Below, piece by piece: positions 24,901 through 36,900 of a DNA stretch of 64,000 nucleotides (position 1 is the stretch's first letter; each line of letters begins with the position of its first letter). Below the pieces are notes generated by a model. It made no database searches and was not told where the DNA came from. It saw nothing but the letters and a program-made list of their open reading frames with translations. Both the position numbers and the translations under genes were made by a program. Source of the DNA: Streptomyces viridiviolaceus (GTDB lineage Bacteria; Actinomycetota; Actinomycetes; Streptomycetales; Streptomycetaceae); assembly GCF_014650995.1 (NCBI RefSeq), contig NZ_BMWA01000031.1, positions 39,507 through 103,506 on the forward strand, given 5' to 3'.

Positions 24901-27900
24901 AGGCCAGCGCCTCGGCCCACACGGAGACCGGCGCCCTCGTGCCGGCGGTCCGTGGGCCGGCCGCCCGCGCCCGGGTGCCCTGCGGAGCGCGGGCCGAGCC
25001 GGCGGCATCGCCCCGGGTGCCGTCCGGTGCCGTCCGGCCGGTCCGGCCGGCGCCGGTGGCGGGCCGCACGGCCGCCGTCAGGAGGTCGCCCGTGGGGTCC
25101 TCCAGGTACGGACGCAGGCCCTCCGGCTGTCTGGCCAGCCTCCGCAGCGTGTCGGTGAAGTCCGGTTCGGCCAGTGCCTGCGCCCGCCAGGCGGGGGTGG
25201 CCAGGAAACGTTCGGCGAACGGGCGCTGTTCGGTGAGGAACCGGGTGAGACCCGTGTTCGTCAGCAGTCGGCGCAGCTCCGCCGCGGGGATGCCGGCCAC
25301 GTCCTGGGGGCGCTCGGTGATCTGGCGCAGCAGCCCCTCACGTCCGTCCAGCCGGCGCACCAGCGGAGGGGTGAGCGCGTCGGCGAACTCCCGGGCGGCG
25401 TGCGCCGCCCTCCACAGCGCGCTGCCGGCCACGGCGTGGCCGACCAGTCCATGGGCGCGCAGCAGGGCCTGCTCCAGCCAGGGGGACTCGATGATGTCCC
25501 GTACGACGGAGAGATGCTCGTTCATGGCCTGGGCGAGGCCGCGCACGGCGCCCAACGCCGTCCGCAGGGAGTGGTCGCCCTGTTCCGCGCTCACCGCCAG
25601 GCGCGTCGCCAGGTGCGGGTGCGCCCGCAGCAGTTGGTGCAGGACCGGGCCGGACGAGGGGCGTTCGAGCAGCGCGGCGAGGCCGTCGTCCGCCGCCAGG
25701 GCGGCCACCACGGCGGGGTTCTGGACGGCGGTCTCGACCAGCTCGGCCGAGCGCAGGACCACGTCGGAGCGGTCCGGGTACCGGCCCAGTTCCCGCAGGA
25801 GTTCGGTCTGGCCCATGAAGCGCCGGAACTGGGCCACGTCGGTGAACGTCCCCGGGTGATCGGCCACGGCCCGCGCCAGGGCGGGCAGTTCCCGCAAGGT
25901 CTCGGTGAGTGCGAGGTCGTCCGCGACGGCCTGGGCGGTGGAAAGGCCGCTGACCACGGCCCGGATGACGGTGGTGCCCTCAGCCCCGTCGGTCAGCAAT
26001 GCGGACAGCCGGGCGGTCAGGCCACGACTCCTCATCAGCACCGTCGCGGCCGGCATGCCGTCCGCGAGGACTCTGGCCACGTCCGGTGTCACGCGCGCCA
26101 GGCGTTCGAGGGCGGGGTCGCGGCGGGCTCTGTTGTACGTGTCGAGGCTGAAGGCGTAGAGCCGGGCCAACTCGGGATTGACGTACAGGTCCTGGGCGAA
26201 CACCGGGTAGGCGATCAGCACGCTGACCGCGCTCGGTTCGTGCATGACGTACCCGTAGAGGTAGTCGTTGGTCCGCAGCGCCGCGGTGAGTCTGGGCCTG
26301 GCGTAGATTGCCACCAGCAGTGAGGTGGCTTCGTCCTCCAGGCGCTCCAGCAGCCTGGGCCTCACCTCCAGTGTTTCGAGCAGTTCCTGGTTGGTGAAAA
26401 GCGCGGCGCCCAGGGCGACGCTGCGCCGGGCCGCCGCCAGCAGGGGCGGGTTGCGCCGGACCCGGTCGAGGACGAGCAGGTAACGGGCCCGCAGTTCTTC
26501 GGTCCGCGCCGGCAGTTCCTCGATCGTCTGCCTGATCACCTCCTCCGGGGAGCGCCATATCATGCCCCACCGTGCGGCGTTTGCCGTCAGCGTGACGCCT
26601 TCCGGCGACAGCCCGGTGCCACCGCCATGGGTCGTCACCGCCTCCTCCAGCTTGCGGACCCAGGCCTTGTTCTTGTTCTTCTTCTTCGCGTTCTGGGCTC
26701 TGCGCTGCGCCGCGACGGCCGAGACCGCCTCCTGGAAGTCGGGGTTCTCCATCGCCGCGACGAAGCCGGGGCGCGCGATCGCCTCGCGCAGGACCTCCGG
26801 CGCGGACGCCAGCAGACTCAGCAGGGTCTCGTTGCGGCTCAGGCCCGCGATCAGCTCGGCGGATCCGAAGAACCGGCGCCAGTGGACGGCGGACAGGACG
26901 AAGGGCGGCCGGGAGGCCAGCTCCGCCGGCACCGTCGGGTGGGCGTGCAGCACGGCGACGGCCCTCGGGTCCAGTGCGTCCATCACCCGCCGGTCATGTC
27001 CGGCGAGCTTGATCAGCGCGCCGTCGTTGCGGAAGAGGACGTCCATCAACTGTGCGGGATCGGGCTGTCGCCGTAGCACGTCGAACAACCCGGCCACCCA
27101 GAGGTGCGTGAAGAACCGCTCGTCGTTGCGGCGCACCTGCCAGGGCCCCAGGAGGAGGGCGAAGTCCATCATCTCGCCGCTGTTGGTGATGGCCTCGCTC
27201 ACCGCCGACTGGCTGGCCACCATCTCGCCCACCAGCGGATCGGCCTGCGCGGCGGCCCCCAGGGCCCGCTGGGGGCTGCCCACCGGATACGCGCCGGCCT
27301 CGCGGTACCACAGGAACCAGTCACGCAGATTCCTGTGCCGCAGGGCGGCCCGCAGGAGGTGCGGCGCCAGCAGCGGCGAGCCCGGCCGCACCAGCGAGCG
27401 CAGGCGCTCGACGTCCGGGCTCAGCAGACGCCGGTACTCGTGCGGTTCGGACAGCAGGTCCGGATGGTCCAGCAGGGTCTGCACGAGGGCGGCGTCGCGC
27501 CGCAGCACCGCGGTCAGCTCCGGTGCCGCGGTCAGGACGAGGTCCAGGTTCGGGAGGGCCGTGCGCAGGCGTGACAGATCGTCGTCCTCACCGGGCCGGG
27601 CCACCGCGACGGCCGGCTCCGGTTCCGTCGCCGCGCGGAGCGCCTTCAACAGGCCGGCGTCCGGAACGGCGTCGAAGTGGTGCGGGTCCCGGGAGAGCCA
27701 GTCGGCCACCGCCGCATTGTCCGCCGCGGCGTTGAGCAGGGCAGGGCTCCCGGCGAGGCGTTCGGTCACGGCGGGCAGGTCTTCGAGGACGTCGACCAGG
27801 CGCGGACTGCGGTCCAGGACGTTCAGCAGGTCCAGGTTCTGCGTGACGGCGGCCAGCAGTTTCGGCGAGCGCACCACGAGCCAGGTCTGGTCGGAGTGCA

Positions 27901-30900
27901 GTTGCAGACGCGCCCGCAGCTTGCGGTTGCCGAACAGCGCCGCGTAATCGACGGCGGCCGGGGCGGGTGTCCTGGCGTTCCAGAAGAGGGACCGGGCGAG
28001 GGTCCACTCGTGTGCGAACGCCCGCACGCTCTCCAGCGGGGCGGCCGCCACGACCGCGGCGAGGTCAGGGAGGGCGGCGACGATGTCTCCTGCGGGACCG
28101 GTGCCCGCCAGCGCGAGGATGTGCGGGAAGTCGCGGTTCAGACGGGTGGCCAGTCCGACGATCTCGTGCAGCCGGGTGTACGCGCGCGACCCGCTCTCGA
28201 TGGCCTCCACCAGGGGCCGTCGGCCGTCGGCGTCGGTGGCCAGCAGATCGTCCAGATACTCGGGGCGGTTCTCGTACCGCTCCAGGTGGTACGTCGGCAG
28301 CGCGCTCAGGGCCCCCCACAGCGCCGGGGACCCGGAGAGGACCTCCAGGTGCTGGGGCCGCAGGCGGAGCACCGAACCCAGGGCGCGGTTCACGCTTATC
28401 GCCCGCAGCACGTGCCGGTGTGCCGGCTGCGTCAGCGCGTCGAACAGCCCGGCCGACGCGGGCTGCGCCCACCGCGCGTCGGCGATCACGACGGCGACCA
28501 GGTCGTCGACCGGCCAGTCGTCGTGCCAGGTGCGCGCGGCCGCCGCGACGAAGAAGTCGGTCAGCGGGCCGGTGCGGTCGACCGGGACGCCGGTGCGTAC
28601 GGCGGCGCGCTGGACCGCACTGGCCACGCGGTCGTGGATCCGCTGCGGCACGTTCGTCCTGCGGGCGGGCGTGGCCGCCGTGCCCTGCGGGACACCGCCG
28701 GGCAGGCCCTGCCCGTCCGACCTGATGCCGGGTGCGGCCTGGGCGAGCTGGTCGGCCACGACCGCCGCCCAGGCGTGATTGCCCGTTCTGCCGTACTCCT
28801 CCGCGATCTGGAGCACCGCGCGTTGCTGCGCCTGCCTGAGCCGCTCGGTCTCCTCGTCCGAGCCCAGCAGCGAAGCCGGCCGGAGCAAACCGGACGCCTG
28901 GGTCACCAGTGTGTCGAAGTGATCGGTGAACTCACGGCGCAGGCGGGCCTCCATGACCGTGACCGTCTCGGTGTCCTGCTGGAGGCCCGCCATCGTCCCG
29001 TCGTGCCCCCGAGTGCCGGCCGTCCCTCCGGCCTGCTGCTCCTGGGTGAAGGGCTCCCAGGCGGACGTTTCGGCGAGGGCGGCCGTCTCCCACGACCACT
29101 GCGGAAGGGGCTCGCCCGTCAGAGGGTCCACGCCCATGTCACCGAACTCGGGCTCCGGCAGATACGGGTAGGAGAGGCCGACCGGACCGGGCTCCCCCAG
29201 GCCGCCGGTCATCCCCGCGTCGCCCTGCCACGACCACCCCGTGAGCCACTCCTGCGCGACCACGTCCACGTCCACGTCCGGCACACCGAACGGGAACTCC
29301 TCCGGGGCAGAGTCGACAAGGTGCTCCGGACCGGGCTCCCCCAGGCCGCCGGTCATCCCCGCGTCGCCCTGCCACGACCACCCCGTGAGCCACTCCTGCG
29401 CGACCACGTCCACGTCCACGTCCGGCACACCGAACGGGAACTCCTCCGGGGCAGAGTCGAGGCGGTCCTCCTGACGGAACTCCTCGCCGGCCCCGGTCAT
29501 CTCCGCGTCGCCCTGCCACTGCCCCTCCTCCGGAGCCTGCCGTGGGAGAGGGTCCACCTGCATCTCGTCGCCCTGGGGCTGTTCGGGCGCAACGGGAGCG
29601 TGACGGTCCACCGGACCCGGGAGCGGGCCTCCGGCCTGAGGGGCTGCGGTCGGCTCTCCGGTGACCTGGAAGGGTTGCTGCCGTCTCCAGTGGCTGAGGA
29701 CGTACTCGCCCCACCGCTGACCGAACGCCTCCAGGATCGCCGCTTGTTGCTCCAGACTCGGCGGACCACTGAACGGCACCACCCTGATCCAGGCCGCCAG
29801 GTCGAAGGTGGCCTGGTGTCTGATGTCGAGCCGCGCGATGTCGGCGTCCGCCGGCGGCACCGCGAAGCCCTCCGGAGCGCTGTCGCGGTACGCCTGCGCC
29901 GCGGCCAGCGCATCTTCGATATTCCAGCGCATGCCGAGCGCGTCCCAGGCGTTCACCTCCGCCTGCGACAACCGCCGCCTGCTGGACCTCAGCCGCCGAA
30001 TCGCGGGTCCGAGGTCCATGAGCCTGTCGTTGGTGCCCGGCACCCACGTCCGGTGCCCCACCTCCAGATGTCCGGCCTTCTCGAAGTAGGTCCTGGCGGC
30101 CACGTATCTCCAGTCCCGGGCCAGGCGGGCCGGGACGGCGGTGGACGGCGCGGGCGCGGGCGCGCGACCGGGCGGCTCCTGCCCCGCGGGGCGCTCGGCC
30201 ACCGGGGCGGGCTGTCTCGCGTTCCCGGAGCCGGGCCCCGGGTCCTGCGCGGCACGGGCCGGCCCGGACGGCGCTGCTCCGGCCAGCCGTGCGATGACAT
30301 GGGCGCCCCACGCCTCGCCGAACGACGCGAGCAGGAGTTCGTGTTCGTCCTTGGTCAGCGGATGCCGGAGCGCCATCGTTCTGATCCAGGCCGCCAGGTC
30401 GAAGGGGGCCGGGTGGCCGATGTCGAGCCGCGCGATGTCGGCGTCCGCCGGCGGCACCGCGAAGCTCTCCAGGGCGCTCTCGCGGTACGCCCGCGCCGCC
30501 GCCAGCCCGTCCGCGAACGACCAGCGCATGCCGAGCGCGTCCCATGCCTCGACGTCCTCCCGCGACAGGCGCCACCTGTTGTCCCTCAGCCGCTGAAGTG
30601 CTCGGTTGAGGTCGGGCTCGTCCTGGTCCCGTGCCCCCGCCGGCACCTCGAGATGCCTTTCCGTCGCCGCGAACTGCTGGGCGGCCCGGTACCTCCAGTC
30701 CAGGGTGGAGCGGACGGGCAGGACAGTGCCCGCGAGGTAGAGCCGCTCCGGCCACCGCTGGGCGTACTCCCACTCCAGTCTCTCCAGCACCTCGGGCGCC
30801 AGCTCGCGCTGCAGCATCCGCGTGACGTGCCGCCTGACCTGTTCCAGGGTGAGGGGCGCGTTCGACCCGGCGCGCACTTCCCGCGCGCGCACGGAGGTGA

Positions 30901-33900
30901 GTACCTGTTCACGCGTCTCGTCGTCAAAGGGCATCTGCACCGCCGGGGCGGCACCCACGACCCGCTGGGCCCAGACCTGCTCGGTGGACGTCCGCGCGCC
31001 GCGGCCCTCGCGCAGGACGTGGTCGGCCCACGCGTCGCCCAGGACCTGCCGGATCAGGGCACGCTGCCTGTCGTCCAGGGCACGCCGGGTAGCGAAGGGA
31101 AGGGTCTTGACCCAGCGGGCGAGATTGAAGCGGGGTGCCTGCCAGCCGGGTACCTCTAGGGCCTGGATCTCGGAGTCGGGCGGCGGCTCTTGCGGCACCG
31201 GCCGCCCTGCCAGGTAGGTGCGGGCGGCTTCGAGGGCGTCGTCGGTCGACCACCGCATGCCGGCCGCGGTCCAGCGGTCCGCCGTCTCCTGGGGCAGGTT
31301 CCGGGGCCCGATGCCTCGGACCCTTGTGACGCGGTGGCCGAGCAGCATGGTGCCGACCGTGTGCCGCAACGCCACTTCCAGGTGCCCGTTCACCCGGTAG
31401 TAGTCCAGCGCCGCCTCCAGATACTGCTCCTCGGTGAAGTCGGAGCCGTCGTACTGGAACCGAAGGCGGCTGGTGGCCTGCGCGTACTCCCAGTGCAGCC
31501 GTTCGACCTGCGCCGGGCCCAGGTTCAGGCCGAAGCGCTGCTGCACCCAGCCGGCCACCGAGCCGAAGGTGTCGGTCTCCCGGAGGCCCTCGCGTTCACT
31601 GAGGTACTGGAACAACTGACGCTGCTGGTCCGCGGTGGGCCACTCCCTCCAGTAGGGCCGCTCGAAGCCCTGGGGCCGCGGGTCGGACAACCAGTCCGTG
31701 GTACGCCAGTCCCCGGGCTCGACGGGTGCGGCGGCCTCCTCGTCCATGGCGTCCACGTCGATGGGCGCCATGGACGTACCCGGCTCCGGCTCCGGTGTCG
31801 GGCCGAAGAGCTCCTCCCTCTCGTCCGGGGACATGTCCTGCGGGCCGGGGCCCGGTTCCCGCTCGGCACGGGCCGGCCCGGAGCGTGCCCTGCCTGCCAG
31901 CCGGTCGATGACATGAGCACCCCACTCGTCGCCGAACGCATCGAGCAGGTGGGCCTCTTCGGCCCTGGTCAGCGGAGCCCGGCGCGCCATCGCTCTGATC
32001 CAGGCCGCCAGGTCGAAGGGGGCCGGGTGGCCGATGTCGAGCCGCGCGATGTCGGCGTCCGCCGGCGGCACCGCGAAGCCCTCCGGGGCGCTGTCGCGGT
32101 AGGCCCGCGCCGCCGCCAGCCCGTCCTCGAACGACCAGCGCATGCCCAGGGCGTCCCAGGCTTCGACATCTTCCCGCGACAGACGGTGCCTGGCCTCTCG
32201 CAGGCGGTGGAGGATCGAACTGAGATCGCCCGGCTTGCCGCGGTCGGCCGCCCGGCCGCCCCTCTTCCGCACCAGCGTGCCCACCGGGACTTCCAGGTGA
32301 CGGTTCTTGGACGCGAACGCCTGGGCGGCCGTGTACCTCCAGTCCAGGGTGGTCGGGCCGGGGGTGGTGGACGCCTCAGCCGGGACGTGCAACCGCTCCG
32401 GCCAGCGCTGGGCGTACTCCCACTCCAGGCGTCGCAGGGCCTTCGGCGGCAGAGCCAGCCGGAGCACCGAGCTGATGTGGTCCCTGACGAGTTCTTCGGT
32501 GAAGGGCCTCCCCGGCCCTCGCTCCTGCTCCAACGCGCGCAGCGACGTGAGGGTGTTGTCGAGTGCCTCCTCGGTGAGGGGCAGCGCCTCCGGTGGCACG
32601 GACTCGTCGACGCCCAAGGCCCATGTCCGCAGAGCGACGTACCTCGCACGCTTCCCCGTCGGCGGCAGGATGCTGTCCGCCCAGGCCGCACCCAGCACCT
32701 CACGGATGTCCGCGCGGTGGCGGCCGGGCAGCGCGAAGGACGAGGCGAAGCGCAGGACCCTGGCCCAGTGCGCCAGATCGAACCGGCCGGCCTTCCAGTC
32801 GGGTACCTGGACCGCACGTATCTCGGCATCGGCCGGAGGCCCCTGTGGCACGTCCCGTCCCGCCAAATACACGCGGGCGGCTTCGAGGGCGTCCTTGGTG
32901 AGCCACCTCATGCCGACCGCGGTCCAGCGGTCCACCTGCTGCTGAGCCAGGTGCCGTGGCCCCATCTTGCGGAGGATGTCGATCTGATGGCCGAGCGGGA
33001 CCTCACCGGCCATGTGCGCCCTGGGCACCTCCAGATGACCGGCCGCCTCGAAGTAGTCGCTCGCCGCCCGCAGGTACTGCTCCTCCGTGAACCTCCGTTG
33101 TGGCCCCCCGAGGCGCGCGGAAGCATCCTGCACGTACTCCCATTGCAACCGTTCGAGCTGTTCGCGCCCCAGGCTCAGCCCGAAGCGGTCCCGCATCCAG
33201 TCGGCGACGGTTCCGAAGGTGATGTCCGTGTCCGCACGTCCGACGGCGTCGAGATGGGCGAACAGCTCGCGCCGCTGTTCGGCGCCGACCGCCTCGTCCC
33301 ACAGCGAGGGCTCCGGCCGCCGCACGTCGGCCAGCCCCGTCCAGACCCGGTCCCGCCAGTCCCGCCCGGCGGTCTCCGCCCGCGCCGGGCTGGAAACCAT
33401 GGACGGATCCAACGGCCCCTGGAGCCGTCGAGGCCAGCGCCGACCGTACTCCCGTTCCAGGGCTTGCAGCTCCTCGGGGGTGACATCGACTTCGAGCACC
33501 CATCTGAAGTGCTCCCTGACGAGGTCCAGGGTGAAGGGCCGCCGCGTGCCTGCCTGGATCTCCAGCCTGCTCAGGGAGGCGAGTACGCGCTCGCGCGTCC
33601 CGTCGTCGAACGGCAACGTCTCCGGTGGCGCCGGCGGGTACGCGAAAGAGGCCCAGATCCGCCGGCCACCGGCCTCCTCAGCGGGCCCGTGCCCGGACAG
33701 GAGCGGCGCGCTCGGCCCCGGTTGCGGTGAACCGCTGGACGGACGGGACCGGTCGGCCCGCAGGACTCGCTCGGCCCACGTGTGACCGAACGCCCGCCTC
33801 ACCTCGGCCTCCTCGGTCCCGGTCAGCGGGGCCCGGTGCAACAGGGTCCTGATCCACGCCGTGAGGTTGAACGTGGCCGGATGACCGATGTCCACCCTCG

Positions 33901-36900
33901 TGATGTCGGGGGCCGGTGCCAAGCCGGCCACGTGGCGTGCGTCCCCGCGGCGGTACGCCTCTGCGGCCGCCAGCGCGTCCTGCAGCGACCACCGCATACC
34001 CACGGCGTCCCAGGCGTCCACCTCCGTCTGCGAGAGCCGCGCACGGCTCTGCCGCACTTCCTGGACGGTCGCCTGGAAGTCCCGTGACTGACCACGGCTG
34101 TTCGCCACCAGCGTCCCGCGCCGGGCCTCCAGGTGGCCCTTCTTCCAGGCGAACTCCCGGGCTACCGCGTACCTCCAGTCCAGGGTCGTGGGGGTGGCGG
34201 CCGGGGAGGTGTCGGACGGGTCGTGCAGCCGTCGAGGCCACGCCCGGGCGAACTCCCCCTCCAGGGCCGCCAGTGCCTCGGCTGTGACCGCGGTACCGAA
34301 CTCCCTGGCAACGTGCTCCCTGACGAGGTCGAGGGTGAAGGGCCGGGCCGTCCCCGTCATCACTTCCAGTCGGTTCAGGGACGTCAGTACGCGCTCGCGC
34401 GTCTGCTCGTCGAGCGGCAAGGGCACCGCCGGCGCCGGCGCGTGCGGGGCGGAGGCCCAGAGCCGCCGCCCACCGGCGTCCGCACCGGACTGGTGCCCAC
34501 CCGGCGCCGTCGCCCGGCCGGCAAGGCGCTGGGTCTCGTCCGCGCGTTCGGTCCCGCGCTGTCTGGACGGCCCCGCCAGAGGTGACACGTCCGGCGCCGA
34601 CGCGCGCTCGCGACGGGACGGCGCACCGCCGGGCAGGGTCCGGCGCGCGTGCGGCCCTTCGCCCGCGGTCTCCTCCGAGTCCTCCACGAGATCGGCCGGG
34701 TCGAGCAGACGGGCGGGCAGCACATGGCTGGCCAGTCCGTCCCGGGGGGCGCCGGGGAGAGTGAGCAGCAGCCGGCGGGACCACCTCGGCAGCACGACCG
34801 TGTCGACGGCGCGTGACGGCTCCCCGTCCAGGGTGGTGAGGGTGACGGAGCGCACCAGGCCGCGCAGCTCCGAGGAGGCGGCGAGGAAGCCGACCACGGC
34901 GTCCCACGTCTCGTCGGGCCGGGACCGGCCGCGAACCACCGGCGCCACCAGGGCCAGGTTCAGGTTGCCGGGCTGCCGGTGCAGCCCCTGCACGAGAGTG
35001 ACGAGCACACGGCGAGCGGCCTCGGCCTCCTTCGCCGGGTCGTACCGCGTGCCACGGGGCGCACCGGTGACCGCCGCCTCCCCGGGCGCCGGTACCGGCC
35101 AGGTCCGGGCGGAGCCGGGCGCGAACACCTCCGGCGAGACCGTGACCAGTTCCTCCAGCAGGTCCGGCAGGCCGGTGTGCCGGGCGAGTGTCCGCCAGGC
35201 CGTGGGGCCGGCACCGGTACGCGCGAGCGCCTCGTCCCGGGCTGTGCGGGGCGTGTGGTTCAGGACGTCCGGGAGTGTCCCGTCGGTCCGCGCCGGCAGC
35301 GATTGCAGGGCGTTCTCGGCCGAGGTCCGGGTGTAGTTCTCCCGGATCACCTGCCGGTGGATCTCCAGGAACGGGTGCCCGGCAGGCGCGATCAGCACCG
35401 CGTCGGACGGCTGTCCCTCGTGACGCGCCACCCCGAAGGAGTGTGCGGAGTCGGCGACCCGACGCAGCTCGGCGGTCAGGTCGGCTGTGACCGCTGTGCC
35501 CTGGTCCCGGTAGACGCCGCCGAACCGGTCGAGGACTTCCAGGCGCAGGATGGCGGCAGCAGCCGTGTACGCGGCCCCGGTACTCCGAGCGGTCTCCGCC
35601 CGGTAGACGCCGTCCAGCGCCATGGGCGAGGTCCGGGAGAAGACCTCGTCGACATTGACCAGCCGGACCCGTGCGGCACGGGCCCAGTGGAGCATGTCCA
35701 GCACCTGGGTCCGCCGGTCACCCGTCTCCCCGTCCTGCTCCGGCTGCTTCGCTCCGGCCTCCGCGTCGTCGAACTCGGCGCGGGTCACATCGGTCCACAG
35801 GACGACGGTGACGTCGGGCCGACCGGTTGCCAGGCGCTCCAGGTTCCAGCGGAACTCGCCGGTGGCGCCCTCCGCGGTGAGTGGTCCGCCCAGCCAGATC
35901 GTGTGCGCGAGCTTCGGGATGTCCCCTCGTTGCGAGGCGACCACCGTGCGTGCGTCGCTCGGCAGCGCGGACGGCCGCAGTTCGGCACGGGCCGGGGCCG
36001 GGCGGGTCAGGTCCACGGCCGTGAAGAACGCCGCGCGCTGCGCGGAGCCGAGCCGGGTGAAGTCGTAGTCGCGCAGGAACGGCGGTGCGGGGGGCGCCTG
36101 TCGCTGGCCGTAGACGTCAGGACCGAGGATCCGGGCCATCGCGGTCCCGGAGGGGTCGTCACCCAGTCCGTGGCCGCGGCGGGTGTCGAAGCCGGCCGCG
36201 AGCCGGTGCTGCAACGCGCGGACCCGTGGTGCCGGTTCCCGCCCCTCGGCCACGGGTGTCCGCCCGCTCTCCTCACCGAGGGCGGTGGCACTCGGCCACA
36301 TGCCGCCCCGCACGGTGGTCTGGGCCGACCGGATGCCCGGGTACTGCGCGGCCAGTTGGTCGGCCAGTGCCTGTGCCCGTGCCTCGTCCCGTGTCGCGGC
36401 GAGCTTGTCCACGACGCGCAGCAGCGCCAGCTCCTGCACCTCGCGCAACTCCTGGACGGCCTGCTCGCGGCCGATGAGGACAGCGGGCTGCAGCATGCCC
36501 GCCGCGGCGGTCCGCAGGGTCCGGTAGCGCTCGGCGCCGAGCTGCGACGCGATCCGCCACGTCGTCTGCCGCAGGAACTCCTGTGCTGCGACGCGGGCGG
36601 GTTCCGCTTCGAAGGCGCCCTGCTGCGGCACGTCCGTGACGTCGCCGAGCGCTTCTTCCAGGTCGAACGGGAGGAACGCGTCCGCGTCGTTCAGGAACAG
36701 GTCCGGCACCAGCGGCGCCTGGCCCGCCGGGTCCTCCAGCACCTCACCGTCAGCGTGCAGCGCGTCCGGGAACGACGGGAACAAGGCGTCGACGTCGTTG
36801 AGCGACGGCCCGGCACCCCACCACGACGCCCCACCGCCCTCGAACGCCCCGTCCAGGAGCGGTGGGAACAACGCGTCGGCGTCGTTCGCCGACGGCCCGG

